Below, one piece after another: positions 24,479 to 33,726 of a stretch of 64,000 bases of DNA (position 1 is its first letter; each line of letters opens with the position of its first letter). The stretch lies in assembly GCF_051192575.1 (NCBI RefSeq), contig NZ_JBPJSQ010000011.1:62001-126000 (forward strand), read 5' to 3'. Origin of the DNA: Aestuariimicrobium soli. GTDB taxonomy: Bacteria > Actinomycetota > Actinomycetes > Propionibacteriales > Propionibacteriaceae. The position numbers and the translations under genes are program-made. The notes beneath the pieces are model-generated. The model was not told the DNA's origin, searched no databases, and worked only from the letters and a program-made list of their open reading frames with translations.

Positions 24479-25720
24479 TCAGACCGTGAAGGAGTGGTCG
24501 TCGGTCTCGGTGTCGACGATCACCCGTCCCCGCCGCACCACCATCCGGGCCGGACGATGGTCGACCACGGCCGAACTCAGCGTCTCGCCCTCGACGAGCA
24601 CCAGATCGGCCTCGTCCCCGATCTCGATCCCGGGGCGCCCCGCCAGCGGGTCGACCCGCTCCAGGCCCGTTGACGCACTGGTGGGGTCGATCACCTGACG
24701 ACCGCCCACCGTCGCGGTGAAGGCGGCGCGGCGCAATTCATCGTCGGTCTTGAGGTTGTGCTGCCAGCACAGCTGGAACAGGCGGTTCCAGTGGTCGCCG
24801 TCACCGTAGGGGCTCCAGTAGTCGCGCATGCCGTCCTCGCCCAGGCCGACGCGCACGCCCGCCTCGAGCAGGCGGCGGTAGGGCAGCCGTTCCGCCCCGC
24901 GCGGCGCCACGGTGGCGATGGCCACGTCGAGCTCGACCAACTGCTCGATCAACCGGTCCTCGACGGCCGGCGCGTTGGATCCCAGGGCCATCGCGTGCGA
25001 GATGGTCACCTGGCCCACCATGTCGAGGCTGCGCACCCGCTCGAAGATCAGCTCCCACGAGAAGGCGCCCATCGTCCCGGTCTCGTGCACATGCAGGTCG
25101 ACCGGCTTGGCGTACTTCTCGGCCAGCCCGAAGACCACGTCGAGGTGGCCCTTGGGGTCGCGGTCGACGGCGCACGGGTCGATGCCGCCGACGACGTCGA
25201 CCAGCCCCTGGCGCAGGGCGTCGTCCAGCAGCTGCTCGGTGCCGGGGTCGACCATGATTCCGGACTGCGGGAAGGCCATCACGGTCACGTCGGCGTGGTC
25301 GGCATGGTGCTCGCGCGCGGCCAGCACCCCACCCAGTCGCTCCAGCCCGGCGTCGGTGTCGATCTGCGCGTAGGAGCGCACCTTGGTGGTGCCGCGCGAG
25401 ATCATCCGACCCAGCATGGCCGTCGCCTTCTCGGCGATCGGGGCGTCGTCGCGCCAGCCAGCCCGGTCGGCCTCGATGTGCGCCTGCAGGCTGCCGGCAG
25501 CGGTGTGCGGACGAAAGGGCAGCCCCCACCGGGTCGAGCACAGGTGCACGTGCACGTCGGCGAACGAGGGCAGGGCGATCCGTCCGCGGCAGTCGACGAC
25601 CTCGTCGGTGGGCAAAGGTGCCCGGTCGACGATCACCCCGTTCTCGGTCACCAGAGAGGTGGCTGCCTCACCCCAGGGGCGGCAGTTCTGCAGGACGGTT
25701 CCGGTCGTGGCTGAGCTCAT
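24479..25720 (-). CDS. amidohydrolase, cytosine-deaminase (CodA)-like
   Basis: 413 residues. Metal-dependent hydrolase of the CodA/N-isopropylammelide group: metal site HVHLC (~57-61), DLHVHETG (~207-214), ISHAM (~243) and the fourth ligand region LGEDGMRDYWSPYG (~300), which differs from E. coli CodA (LGHDDVFDPW) and suggests another cyclic amidine or amide substrate. The C-terminal beta-sandwich has DLVLVEGETL. Cytosine deamination is possible given the many nucleobase genes nearby, but this is not proven. Divergent from the aldo/keto reductase across a palindromic region. Confidence 0.82.
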   Translation of the reverse strand: MSSATTGTVLQNCRPWGEAATSLVTENGVIVDRAPLPTDEVVDCRGRIALPSFADVHVHLCSTRWGLPFRPHTAAGSLQAHIEADRAGWRDDAPIAEKATAMLGRMISRGTTKVRSYAQIDTDAGLERLGGVLAAREHHADHADVTVMAFPQSGIMVDPGTEQLLDDALRQGLVDVVGGIDPCAVDRDPKGHLDVVFGLAEKYAKPVDLHVHETGTMGAFSWELIFERVRSLDMVGQVTISHAMALGSNAPAVEDRLIEQLVELDVAIATVAPRGAERLPYRRLLEAGVRVGLGEDGMRDYWSPYGDGDHWNRLFQLCWQHNLKTDDELRRAAFTATVGGRQVIDPTSASTGLERVDPLAGRPGIEIGDEADLVLVEGETLSSAVVDHRPARMVVRRGRVIVDTETDDHSFTV

Positions 25721-25727
25721 GGCGTCA

Positions 25728-25733
25728 ACCCTA
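25728..25733 (-). promoter_or_regulatory. -10 box (TAGGGT) of the amidohydrolase gene, leaderless
   Basis: TAGGGT on the minus strand ends 7 nt before the ATG at 25720. Confidence 0.6.
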
Positions 25734-25744
25734 GGGGAGGGGTC

Positions 25745-25761
25745 CTGGCAGTACCTGCCAG
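25745..25761. promoter_or_regulatory. candidate operator palindrome in the divergent promoter region
   Basis: CTGGCA-GTACC-TGCCAG lies almost exactly midway between the divergent -10 boxes at 25728 and 25779, so a bound dimer could control both the amidohydrolase and the aldo/keto reductase. No regulator gene is adjacent. Confidence 0.45.
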
Positions 25762-25778
25762 CCAGCGGGCGCCGTACC

Positions 25779-25784
25779 TAGGGT
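25779..25784 (+). promoter_or_regulatory. -10 box (TAGGGT) of the aldo/keto reductase gene
   Basis: TAGGGT 48 nt before the ATG. Start expected near 25791, giving a ~42-nt leader with GCAGGAGGAC as ribosome site. Confidence 0.55.
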
Positions 25785-25832
25785 GGGGTTCACCACCCAC
25801 GCCCATTCCACTCATCCACGCAGGAGGACGTC

Positions 25833-26816
25833 ATGGATCATGTGAAGCTCGGCCGATCCGGCCTCGAGGTCTCGCGACTGTGCCTGGGGGCCATGGGGTT
25901 CGGTGACCCCGGCCAGCAGATGCACGGCGGCTGGGTGATCGACGAGGCCGCCAGCCGCGAGGTCGTCCGCCATGCCCTCGACCTGGGCGTCACCTTCTTC
26001 GACACCGCCAACGTCTACGGGCGGGGCCGCAGCGAGGAGATCCTCGGCAAGGCGCTGGTCGACTTCGCCCCCCGCGACGAGATCGTGCTGGCCACCAAGG
26101 TGCACGGGCGCATGTTCGACGGCCCCAACGGTGGCGGGCTGAGCCGCAAGATGATCCTCAGTCAGATCGACGCCTCGCTCAAGCGGCTGGGCACCGACTA
26201 CGTCGATCTCTACATCATTCACCGCTTCGACCCGACCACCCCGATCGAGGAGACGATGTCGGCGCTGAACGATGTCGTCCGTTCGGGTCGGGCCCGCTAC
26301 CTCGGCGCCTCGGCGATGTGGGCCTGGCAGTTCCACGAGGCCATGCACGTGGCCGAGACGAACGGCTGGGAGCGGTTCATCTCGATGCAGAACCACTACA
26401 ACCTGCTCTACCGCGAGGAGGAGCGGGAGATGATGCCGCTGCTGCGGGCCAAGGGCGTCGCCTCGACCCCGTACAGCCCGCTGGCTGCCGGACGCCTCAC
26501 CCGCGACTGGGACGCGACCACCGCGCGGGCACAGACCGACGAGATCGCCCGCGGCAAGTACGACTCGACCGAGGCGGACGACCGCGCCATCGTCGAGGCC
26601 GTCGCCCGGGTGGCCGAGCGCCACGGGGTGCCGCGCGTGCAGGTCGCCCTGGCCTGGCTGCTCGCCAAGCAGCCCGTGGTGGCGCCGATCATCGGGGCCA
26701 CCAAGGCCAGCCACCTCGACCAGGCACTGCCCGCCCTCGACCTCACGTTGGACGACGCCGACCTCGCCGAACTCGAGCAGCCCTACGGCCCGCACGCGGT
26801 GGTGGGGCACAGCTGA
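25833..26816 (+). CDS. aldo/keto reductase
   Basis: 327 residues, strong SD (AGGAGG). NADPH-dependent (beta/alpha)8 reductase: catalytic tetrad Asp in FFDTANVYGRGRSEE, Tyr in the same segment, Lys in VLATKVHG and His in LYIIHRFDP. The cofactor site is near IIGATKASHLDQAL at the C-terminus. It is closest in look to the YakC/IolS-type group that reduces various aldehydes. The substrate is unknown. Confidence 0.9.
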   Translation: MDHVKLGRSGLEVSRLCLGAMGFGDPGQQMHGGWVIDEAASREVVRHALDLGVTFFDTANVYGRGRSEEILGKALVDFAPRDEIVLATKVHGRMFDGPNGGGLSRKMILSQIDASLKRLGTDYVDLYIIHRFDPTTPIEETMSALNDVVRSGRARYLGASAMWAWQFHEAMHVAETNGWERFISMQNHYNLLYREEEREMMPLLRAKGVASTPYSPLAAGRLTRDWDATTARAQTDEIARGKYDSTEADDRAIVEAVARVAERHGVPRVQVALAWLLAKQPVVAPIIGATKASHLDQALPALDLTLDDADLAELEQPYGPHAVVGHS

Positions 26817-26846
26817 GCCGGTGGTCGGCTGCGCGGCGTCATCCGA

Positions 26847-26852
26847 TAGCGT
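26847..26852 (+). promoter_or_regulatory. -10 box (TAGCGT) of icd
   Basis: TAGCGT predicts transcription from about 26859 and a ~72-nt leader ending in CAGGAGCAGCG before the ATG at 26931. The leader contains three loose GTGCGACCA/GTGCTACCA repeats. Confidence 0.45.
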
Positions 26853-26930
26853 GGGGCCATTCCCGTGCGACCACCATCCGCGCGACGAAACCCGTGCTAC
26901 CAAGAAGCCGTGCGACCAACAGGAGCAGCG

Positions 26931-29132
26931 ATGACGCAGACCATCCACTGGACCAAGATCGACGAGGCCCCGGCGCTGGCCACGCATTCGTTCCTGCCGA
27001 TCGTGCAGAGCTATCTGGCCGGCAGCGGTGTCGAGGTGGTCACCTCTGACATCTCGCTGGCCGGTCGCATCTTGGCCCAGTTCGGTGACCGACTGCCCGC
27101 CGACCAGCAGGTCGCCGACAACCTGACAGCGCTGGGGGAGCTCACCCTCACCCCCGAGGCCACCATCATCAAGCTGCCCAACATTTCGGCCTCGGTGCCG
27201 CAGTTGAAGGCCGCCATCGCCGAACTGCAGTCGCAGGGCTACGACCTGCCCGACTACCCCGAGAACCCCGGCACGGACGAGGAGCGCGACATCGCCGCCC
27301 GCTATGCCAAGGTGCTCGGCTCGGCCGTGAACCCGGTGCTGCGTGAGGGCAACTCCGACCGACGCGCACCCCAGTCGGTGAAGAACTTCGCGAAGAAGCA
27401 CCCCCACCGCCTCGGCCCCTGGACCGCCGACAACCGCGCCCGCGTGGTCTCGATGAGCGAGGGCGACTTCTACGGCCACGAGCAGTCGGTGGTCACCGAG
27501 CAGGGCACCACCCTGCGGATCGTGCTCGAGACCGCCGCGGGCACCACCGTGCTCAAGGAGGGCATCACCACCCTCGACGGCGAGATCGTCGACGCCACCT
27601 TCATGTCGGCCGCCGCGCTGCGCGCGTTCTACGCCGCCCAGGTCGAGGCCGCCCAGGCCGAGGGGCTGCTGCTCAGCCTGCACCTGAAGGCGACCATGAT
27701 GAAAGTCTCCGACCCGGTGCTGTTCGGTCACGCCGTCAGCGTGTTCTACGAGCCGGTGCTCACCAAGCACGCCGCCGCTCTCGCCGAGGTGGGCTTCAAC
27801 CCCAACCAGGGCATCGGCGACCTGTACGCCAAGATCGGCTCGCTGGACGAGGCCACCGCCGACCAGATTCGCGCCGACATCGACGCGCTCTACGCCGATC
27901 GTCCGGCCCTGGCGATGGTCGACTCCGACCGCGGCATCACCAATCTGCACGTGCCCTCCGACGTGATCATCGACGCCTCGCTGCCGGTGGTCGTCCGTGA
28001 TTCCGGTCAGATGTGGAACGCGGCCGGGGAGCAGCAGCAGACCCTCGCGCTCGTGCCCGACCGGTCGTACGGGCCCATGTATGCCGCCGTGATCGAGGAG
28101 CACAAGCGCAACGGTGCCCTCGACCCCGCCACCATCGGTTCGGTGCCGAACGTCGGCCTGATGGCCCAGAAGGCCGAGGAGTACGGCTCCCACCCGACCA
28201 CCTTCGTGATTCCCGAGGCCGGACGAGTCCTCGTCCTCGACGGGGAGCAGGTGCTCACCGAGCACGAGGTCGAGGCCGGTGACATCTGGCGCATGAGCCG
28301 GGTGCGCGACATTCCGGTGCAGGACTGGGTGAAGCTCGCCGTCAGCCGTGCCCGGGCCACCGGCGCCCCCGCCGTGTTCTACCTCGACGCCCAGCGCGCC
28401 CACGACGCCAACCTGATCGCCAAGGTGAAGACCTACCTCGCCGACCACGACACCGAGGGCCTCGAGATCCGGATTCTCGCGCCGGTCGAGGCGATCACCT
28501 ACTGCCTCGCCCAGATTCGCCAGGGCAAGGACGCGATCTCGGTCACCGGCAACGTGCTGCGCGACTACCTCACCGACCTGTTCCCGATTCTCGAGCTGGG
28601 TACCTCGGCCAAGATGCTCTCGATCGTGCCGCTGCTGGCCGGGGGCGGGCTGTTCGAGACCGGTGCCGGTGGTTCGGCGCCCAAGCACGTGCAGCAGTTC
28701 GTCAAGGAGAACTACTTGCGCTGGGATTCGCTGGGCGAGTTCTCGGCCCTGGGTGCAGCGCTCGAGCACCTGGCCGCGCAGAACCCCCGCGCGCAGGTGC
28801 TCGCCGACGCGCTCGACGTGGCCATCGGCCGGTTCCTCGACGAGAACAAGTCACCCGCCCGCAAGGTCGGCCAGATCGACAACCGCGGCTCGCACTACTA
28901 CCTGGCCCTGTACTGGGCGCAGGCGCTGGCTGCCCAGGATGCCGACGCCGAGCTGAAGGAGCGCTTCACCGGCGTCGCCGAGGCCCTCGCCTCGAACGAG
29001 CAGGCGATCAACGACGAGCTGGTGGGCGTGCAGGGCAGCCCCGTCGAGTTGGGCGGCTACTACCACCCGGATGAGGCGAAGGTGGCGGCCGCGATGCGTC
29101 CGTCGTCGACGCTGAACGCCATCATCGGCTGA
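26931..29132 (+). CDS. icd: isocitrate dehydrogenase (NADP+), monomeric type
   Basis: 733 residues from the ATG at 26931 with AGGAG before it. Oxidative decarboxylation of isocitrate to 2-oxoglutarate with NADP+. This is the ~740-residue single-chain type unrelated in length to dimeric IDH: N-terminal TIHWTKIDEAPALATHSFLP, substrate segment LKEGITTLDGEIVDATFMS, NADP-binding and metal regions with SLHLKATMMKVSDP and IDNRGSHYYLALYWAQAL near the C-terminus. Full length, no disruption. Followed convergently by the M15 peptidase. Confidence 0.97.
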   Translation: MTQTIHWTKIDEAPALATHSFLPIVQSYLAGSGVEVVTSDISLAGRILAQFGDRLPADQQVADNLTALGELTLTPEATIIKLPNISASVPQLKAAIAELQSQGYDLPDYPENPGTDEERDIAARYAKVLGSAVNPVLREGNSDRRAPQSVKNFAKKHPHRLGPWTADNRARVVSMSEGDFYGHEQSVVTEQGTTLRIVLETAAGTTVLKEGITTLDGEIVDATFMSAAALRAFYAAQVEAAQAEGLLLSLHLKATMMKVSDPVLFGHAVSVFYEPVLTKHAAALAEVGFNPNQGIGDLYAKIGSLDEATADQIRADIDALYADRPALAMVDSDRGITNLHVPSDVIIDASLPVVVRDSGQMWNAAGEQQQTLALVPDRSYGPMYAAVIEEHKRNGALDPATIGSVPNVGLMAQKAEEYGSHPTTFVIPEAGRVLVLDGEQVLTEHEVEAGDIWRMSRVRDIPVQDWVKLAVSRARATGAPAVFYLDAQRAHDANLIAKVKTYLADHDTEGLEIRILAPVEAITYCLAQIRQGKDAISVTGNVLRDYLTDLFPILELGTSAKMLSIVPLLAGGGLFETGAGGSAPKHVQQFVKENYLRWDSLGEFSALGAALEHLAAQNPRAQVLADALDVAIGRFLDENKSPARKVGQIDNRGSHYYLALYWAQALAAQDADAELKERFTGVAEALASNEQAINDELVGVQGSPVELGGYYHPDEAKVAAAMRPSSTLNAIIG

Positions 29133-29165
29133 GGTCGTCCGATCCCAAGCGGCAAGAGGGGCCGA

Positions 29166-30257
29166 TCACCTGCCGTGCTGCAGCGCCGACCAGGTCTTCG
29201 CCCCGACCACGCCGTCACCGACCAGGCCGACTCGCTTCTGATAGGCGATCACGGTCGAGCGGGTGCTCGTCCCGAACGACCCGTCGACGGCGATGGTGTA
29301 GCCGCGTGCTCGCAGCGATCGCTGCAACCGGCTGACCGAGGCACCGGACGACCCCTGCTGCAGCACCGGGGTGGTGCCCTTCGAGAGGGCGGCGGTCCAG
29401 GTCTTGGGCCCGACGACACCGTCGGCGACCAGCCCGCGTGAGGACTGGAACGTCTTCACCTTGCTGGTGGTGACCGCGCCGAAGACGCCGTCGGGGGTGG
29501 CCCCCACCTGGCACTGGATCACCTTCACGGCCGTGCCGGTGTGTCCCTGCTTGATCGTCGGGTAGCTGCCCAGTGTCAGCGACGGGCAGGGCGCCGGCGG
29601 GGTCGGCATCGGCTGCCCCGTGAGATTGCGGTAGAAGGTGCCGATCTGCGACAGCGTGCCGACGTACTCGAAGTGCATGGTGTCGTAGCGGGTCGAGTAG
29701 TGACCGCCCCAGTAGAAGCCGTGGTTGATCCACATCTTCACCACGGCCGGCGGAATGTTCGACTGGAAGGTCGTGCTCATCGGGTTCGACTCGGAGTTGA
29801 TGTCGATGGCCCGGCCGTAGGCATGGTTCGAGATCGAGGTCGTGGAACCGCGCACGTAGCGGCAGTTGTAGCCCCACGTGTTGGCGCCGATGTTGTAGCC
29901 CATCGCCTCGGTGCGGCGCATCAGCTCCTTCACCAGCGGCGCCAGTTCCTTGCGCACGTTGACGCTGGTGCCGGGAATCGCGGCCGCCGCCAGTGGAACG
30001 TTGCAGCGCAGCCCGGACGACGTGCGCACCACCATGGTGGAGTCACTGAAGCCGGCCGGATGGGTCACGTAGGCGCGCGCCGGGGCGGGGTAGGCGCTGC
30101 GCGGGTACCAGGTGGCCTGGGCCTGACCGGCGACGCCGAAGGTGACGGCCATGGCCATCGCGAGCACGGCGAGGACTCGCGTCGTCCGGGCGACCGTGCT
30201 GGCCGGGGAGGGGTGGCTCGTCGGGGAGGGGGTACGGGTGGGGGGAATGTTCACCAT
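29166..30257 (-). CDS. secreted M15-type peptidase with two peptidoglycan-binding domains
   Basis: 363 residues from the ATG at 30257. A signal peptide is at ~25-50 (VLAVLAMAMAVTFGVAGQAQA, cleavage after AQA). The M15/VanY-like DD-carboxypeptidase domain has the zinc motif SISNHAYGRAIDIN (His, Asp) and DTMHFEY. Two PG_binding_1 repeats follow (DGVFGAVTTSKVKTFQ / DGVVGPKTW and DGSFGTSTRSTVIAYQ / DGVVGAKTW). It probably trims peptide stems in the wall. Divergent from the CNNM protein. Confidence 0.88.
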   Translation of the reverse strand: MVNIPPTRTPSPTSHPSPASTVARTTRVLAVLAMAMAVTFGVAGQAQATWYPRSAYPAPARAYVTHPAGFSDSTMVVRTSSGLRCNVPLAAAAIPGTSVNVRKELAPLVKELMRRTEAMGYNIGANTWGYNCRYVRGSTTSISNHAYGRAIDINSESNPMSTTFQSNIPPAVVKMWINHGFYWGGHYSTRYDTMHFEYVGTLSQIGTFYRNLTGQPMPTPPAPCPSLTLGSYPTIKQGHTGTAVKVIQCQVGATPDGVFGAVTTSKVKTFQSSRGLVADGVVGPKTWTAALSKGTTPVLQQGSSGASVSRLQRSLRARGYTIAVDGSFGTSTRSTVIAYQKRVGLVGDGVVGAKTWSALQHGR

Positions 30258-30412
30258 TGGTCCTGTCTCTGGATCAGCCTGAGGGAGGGAAAAGCCCTGA
30301 AGGAGGAAAACGAGGTGCAACTGGTCGAACGCGTGGCGGGCGGGGCCGGCCACCGCGATGACGGTGACCGCGGCCGGTGTCAGCTGGCGCCCACCCCCGA
30401 CTGCCGAACCAA

Positions 30413-30418
30413 TAGGCT
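30413..30418 (+). promoter_or_regulatory. -10 box (TAGGCT) of the CNNM/CorC-family gene
   Basis: TAGGCT 28 nt before the GTG at 30446. A short leader with CCGGGAG as ribosome site follows. No further clear feature is seen in the 188-bp divergent gap. Confidence 0.45.
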
Positions 30419-30445
30419 GGGGCGCACCAGCTTCCGGGAGACTTC

Positions 30446-31867
30446 GTGACGCAGACCCTCAGCAACATCGCCCTCATCTTCGTGTTCATTCTGATCGGCG
30501 GTGTTTTCGCCGCCGCAGAGATGGCTCTGGTGAGCCTTCGCGAGAGCCAGATCAAGCAGATGGCCACCCGCGGCAAGCGTGGCGCGGCCATTCAGCGCCT
30601 CACCGAGAACCCCAACCGCTTCCTGTCGGCGGTGCAGATAGGCGTCACCCTCGCGGGCTTCCTGTCCGCGTCGTTCGGTGGTGCGACCCTGGCCGGTGCC
30701 CTGTCGCCACACCTGGAGCGGATCGGCATTCCCAACGGCGTCTCCGACACGGTGGCGCTGGTGGTGATCACCGTGGCGATCAGCTACTTCTCGATCGTGT
30801 TGTCGGAGCTGACCGCCAAGCGGCTCGCCATGCAGCGCGCCGAGGGGTTCGCGATGGCGCTGGCGCCGATGGTCGACGGCATCGCCAAGGTCTCCCGCCC
30901 CCTGATCTGGTTCCTGGGCAAGTCGACCGACGTGGTCGTGCGGGTGCTGGGTGGCGACCCCAAGGCCGGCAAGGAAGAGGTCTCCGACGAGGAACTGCGT
31001 GCCATGGTGTCGAGTTCGGCGACGCTGGGTGACGAGGAGCGTCACATCGTCGACGAGGTCTTCGACGCCGGCGAGCGCAGTCTGCGTGAGGTGATGGTGC
31101 CCCGCACCGAGGTCGACTTCCTGCCCGGCGACATGCCCGCCTACAAGGCCATTCGCGAGGTGCAGGGTGCGCCGCACTCGCGTTACCCGGTCAGCGACGG
31201 CTCGACCGACCGGATCGCCGGCTTCCTGCACGTGCGCGACCTGATGGATCTCGATCCCACCACCCGCACGGTGCCGGTGCGCCAGCTGGTGCGGCCGGTG
31301 ATGAGCCTGCCCGACACCGTCAAGGTGCTGAAGGCGCTCACCGAGATGCGGCGGGAGGGTTCGCACCTGGCGATCGTGCTCGACGAGTACGGCGGCACCG
31401 CCGGCATCGTCACGCTCGAAGACCTGGTCGAGGAACTGATCGGCGACATCACCGACGAATACGACGTCGTCGACGACGACCAGCGGTTGCACACCGAACT
31501 GCGCGACCTCGACGGGCTCACCACCTTGGAGGAGTTCGAGGAGCGGGTCGGCTACGTGCTGCCCGAGGGGCCCTACGACACCGTGGCCGGTTACCTGATG
31601 AGCCAGCTCGGCAAGGTGCCCGAGATCGGCGACGTCACCCGGGTGGAACTCGAGCGGTCGCCGGATGCCGACCAGGATCGTCCCGAGACCCTGACCGTCG
31701 ACCTCGAGGTGGCCGACCTCGACGGCCGTCGGGCGTCGTGGTTGCGGGTGCGTCGCCCGGCGCAGCCCACGGGGACGGACGGCCCGTCGGCCTCCGAGGG
31801 TCCGCTGGCCGCCCGGCACCGGGCGCAGCGCTCGGCGAACGGTGAGGGCGCCGGTGGCGAGGCCTGA
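30446..31867 (+). CDS. CNNM/CorC (hemolysin C)-family transport protein
   Basis: 473 residues. An N-terminal DUF21/CNNM membrane domain (~1-190; FVFILIGGVFAAAEMALVSLRESQ, VGVTLAGFLSASFGGATL-type helices) is followed by a CBS pair (~205-330, EVMVPRTEVDFLPGD ... LVRPVMSLPDTVKV) and a CorC_HlyC transporter-associated domain (~345-435, TTLEEFEERVGYVLPEG). Related proteins export Mg2+ or Co2+, or sense them. A polar tail of ~40 residues follows. The next gene overlaps its 3' end. Confidence 0.92.
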   Translation: MTQTLSNIALIFVFILIGGVFAAAEMALVSLRESQIKQMATRGKRGAAIQRLTENPNRFLSAVQIGVTLAGFLSASFGGATLAGALSPHLERIGIPNGVSDTVALVVITVAISYFSIVLSELTAKRLAMQRAEGFAMALAPMVDGIAKVSRPLIWFLGKSTDVVVRVLGGDPKAGKEEVSDEELRAMVSSSATLGDEERHIVDEVFDAGERSLREVMVPRTEVDFLPGDMPAYKAIREVQGAPHSRYPVSDGSTDRIAGFLHVRDLMDLDPTTRTVPVRQLVRPVMSLPDTVKVLKALTEMRREGSHLAIVLDEYGGTAGIVTLEDLVEELIGDITDEYDVVDDDQRLHTELRDLDGLTTLEEFEERVGYVLPEGPYDTVAGYLMSQLGKVPEIGDVTRVELERSPDADQDRPETLTVDLEVADLDGRRASWLRVRRPAQPTGTDGPSASEGPLAARHRAQRSANGEGAGGEA

Positions 31868-33077
31868 CGACCCCGACGGCTCAGCGTTGCTGACCTCGCG
31901 TCGGGTCGAACCCCTGTTGGAGGTCGTGGTCGAGCGGGCCGGGGGAGTGCTGCGCTCCTGGTCGATGGACCACGTCGACTCGAACCCCGGATTCTCGACC
32001 ACGGCCACGTACGCGGCCCAGGTGCACTGGCCCTACGGTGACCGCGAGGAACTCATCGGCGTCTCGGCTCGCACGTCGGGGCGCGCCTCCTCGGACGACC
32101 GCGCCCAGTTGTTCACAGTCGAGGGCCGCGAGGTGGCGGCCTGGGTGTACCCGGCCGACCCCGACCTGCCCGGCCTCGAGCGCGCCGCCTATCCCGAGAA
32201 GATGGCCGCGCTGATCAACGACGAGCGGCTGCTGGATCGTCCGGTGAGCTCGGGCCAGCTCAGTCTCGGCATGATCGGCTACCGCCCGCGCCGTCGGGCC
32301 GTGCTCAAGTGCGCCGTCTCCGACCCGCGCGTGACCTTCTTCGTGAAGGTGCAGAAGGAGCGCACGTTCGCCGAGACCCTGCGGCGGCACCGCCTCCTGG
32401 GCGAGGCGGGTGTGCCCTCCCCGGTGGTGCGCTGCGCCACCGCCGACCACATCCTGGTGTTGGACGAGCTGCCCGGTCGTCCGTTGGCGAAGGCGATCTT
32501 CGACCCCGAACCCCCCTGCACGGCCGAGTCGCTGATCGGCCTGCTCGACTCCATGCCCGGTGAGGTCGCGCAGTTGGAACGCCGACCCCCGTGGTCGGAC
32601 GCCGTCGACCACTACGCCGGCGTGATCACCGCCGCCCTGCCCGATCAGGCCGCCCGGCTGGGCTGGATGTGCGGGCTGATCCACGCCGGGCTCGACCGCA
32701 TCGAGGTCGGTCACGAACCCACCCACGGCGACTTCCACGAGGGTCAGGTCTTCGTCGACGGCGGACGACCCTCGGGCATGCTCGACATCGACACCATCGG
32801 CCCCGGCCGGCGGGGGGACGATCTGGCCTGCCTGGTGGCCCACCTGTCGACGGTGCAGCGGATGAACGCCCAGCAGGCCGCGGCCGTGCACCACCTGATT
32901 CGCACCTGGGTGCCGGTGTTCGACGAGCGTGTCGACCCCGTCGAGCTGCGGCTGCGCGCCGCCGCCGTGATCATCTCGCTGGCCACCGGCCCCTACCGCG
33001 GGCAGGAGCCGAACTGGCGGGGCGAGACGGCGTGGATCCTCGACGCGGCCGAGGCGCTGGTGCGGCAGGTGGCCTGA
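31842..33077 (+). CDS. aminoglycoside-phosphotransferase-fold kinase
   Basis: 411 residues; ATG 31842 overlaps the previous gene by 26 bp and GTG 31854 is an alternative. The second half is an APH-type kinase: Brenner-type motif THGDFHEGQVFVDG with catalytic Asp, then the DFG-equivalent LDIDTIGPGRRGDDLACLVA. The first ~170 residues are unrelated to APH and end in a CAVSDPRVTFFVKVQKE strand carrying the ATP lysine. The substrate is unknown; such proteins phosphorylate sugars or small alcohols rather than drugs. Its stop overlaps the following ATG (TGATG). Confidence 0.8.
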   Translation: MRAPVARPDDPDGSALLTSRRVEPLLEVVVERAGGVLRSWSMDHVDSNPGFSTTATYAAQVHWPYGDREELIGVSARTSGRASSDDRAQLFTVEGREVAAWVYPADPDLPGLERAAYPEKMAALINDERLLDRPVSSGQLSLGMIGYRPRRRAVLKCAVSDPRVTFFVKVQKERTFAETLRRHRLLGEAGVPSPVVRCATADHILVLDELPGRPLAKAIFDPEPPCTAESLIGLLDSMPGEVAQLERRPPWSDAVDHYAGVITAALPDQAARLGWMCGLIHAGLDRIEVGHEPTHGDFHEGQVFVDGGRPSGMLDIDTIGPGRRGDDLACLVAHLSTVQRMNAQQAAAVHHLIRTWVPVFDERVDPVELRLRAAAVIISLATGPYRGQEPNWRGETAWILDAAEALVRQVA

Positions 33078-33688
33078 TGGCGCCGACCCGAAGAGGGGGT
33101 CGCCTGACCGAGCTGGGCCGGCAGGCCCTGCGGGTGAACCCCGCCCGGGCCGACCATCTGGTCGCGACGCGGGCCGCCGTCTCGGTGGTCGGGCCCCTGC
33201 TGGCCGTGTGCGCCTCGACCGGCGTGGGCGTCGGCCAGTTGCCGGTGGCGCTGGCGGTCGGGCAGGTCGGTGCCGTGTGGGGACGACGGGCCGGCTGGCC
33301 ACGCCTCGTGCGGCCCCACTTCACCCGGGCGCTGACCCCGGTCGACGCCGGCCGGCACCTGGTGCGGTTCGTGCTGGCCTCGGGTGTCGCGGGCACCGTG
33401 GCCACCCTGATCGGCGGCACCCATCCGTATTGGGCGATGGTGGCCGCCCGTGCCGCCCTGGGCGGGCCCGACCTGGCGGCGCGGCTCGTCCGTGGCGTGC
33501 ACCGCATCGTCGGAACGTGCGTCGGGTTGCTGGTGGCGGCGGCGTTGTTGTGGTGGAGCCCCGGCCCGCTCGCGCTGGTGGTGATGGTGGTGGTGCTGGG
33601 TGCCGTGGTGGCGATGGTGGTGCTCGTGATCGTCCGTGAGCCGACGGTGACCGCGGGGGAGCCCGGGCAGGAAATGCTGCGGCCGTAA
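33077..33688 (+). CDS. FUSC-like membrane protein (short form)
   Basis: 203 residues. A basic N-terminus (PTRRGGRLTELGRQAL) is followed by two hydrophobic blocks and the FUSC-type segment HPYWAMVAARAALGGPDLAARL ... RIVGTCVGLLVAAALLW. Full FUSC/aromatic-acid exporters have two such halves, so this is a half-length form. The residue pattern is clear but the role is not. It is translationally coupled to the APH-fold gene. Confidence 0.65.
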   Translation: MAPTRRGGRLTELGRQALRVNPARADHLVATRAAVSVVGPLLAVCASTGVGVGQLPVALAVGQVGAVWGRRAGWPRLVRPHFTRALTPVDAGRHLVRFVLASGVAGTVATLIGGTHPYWAMVAARAALGGPDLAARLVRGVHRIVGTCVGLLVAAALLWWSPGPLALVVMVVVLGAVVAMVVLVIVREPTVTAGEPGQEMLRP

Positions 33689-33726
33689 CACCCTCATAAC
33701 GGTTGTCCGAGTAGCCGGGAGCGGAG

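Noticed and set aside
25812..28769. Very long open frames antisense to known genes (25812-28769 opposite icd, 11891-13915 opposite sucCD, 17606-19966 opposite purH, 7846-9600 opposite pcrA).
   Set aside because: They are low-information His/Gly/Asp/Val-rich translations typical of the complement of GC-rich codons, and the opposite strand carries clear enzymes with intact motifs.
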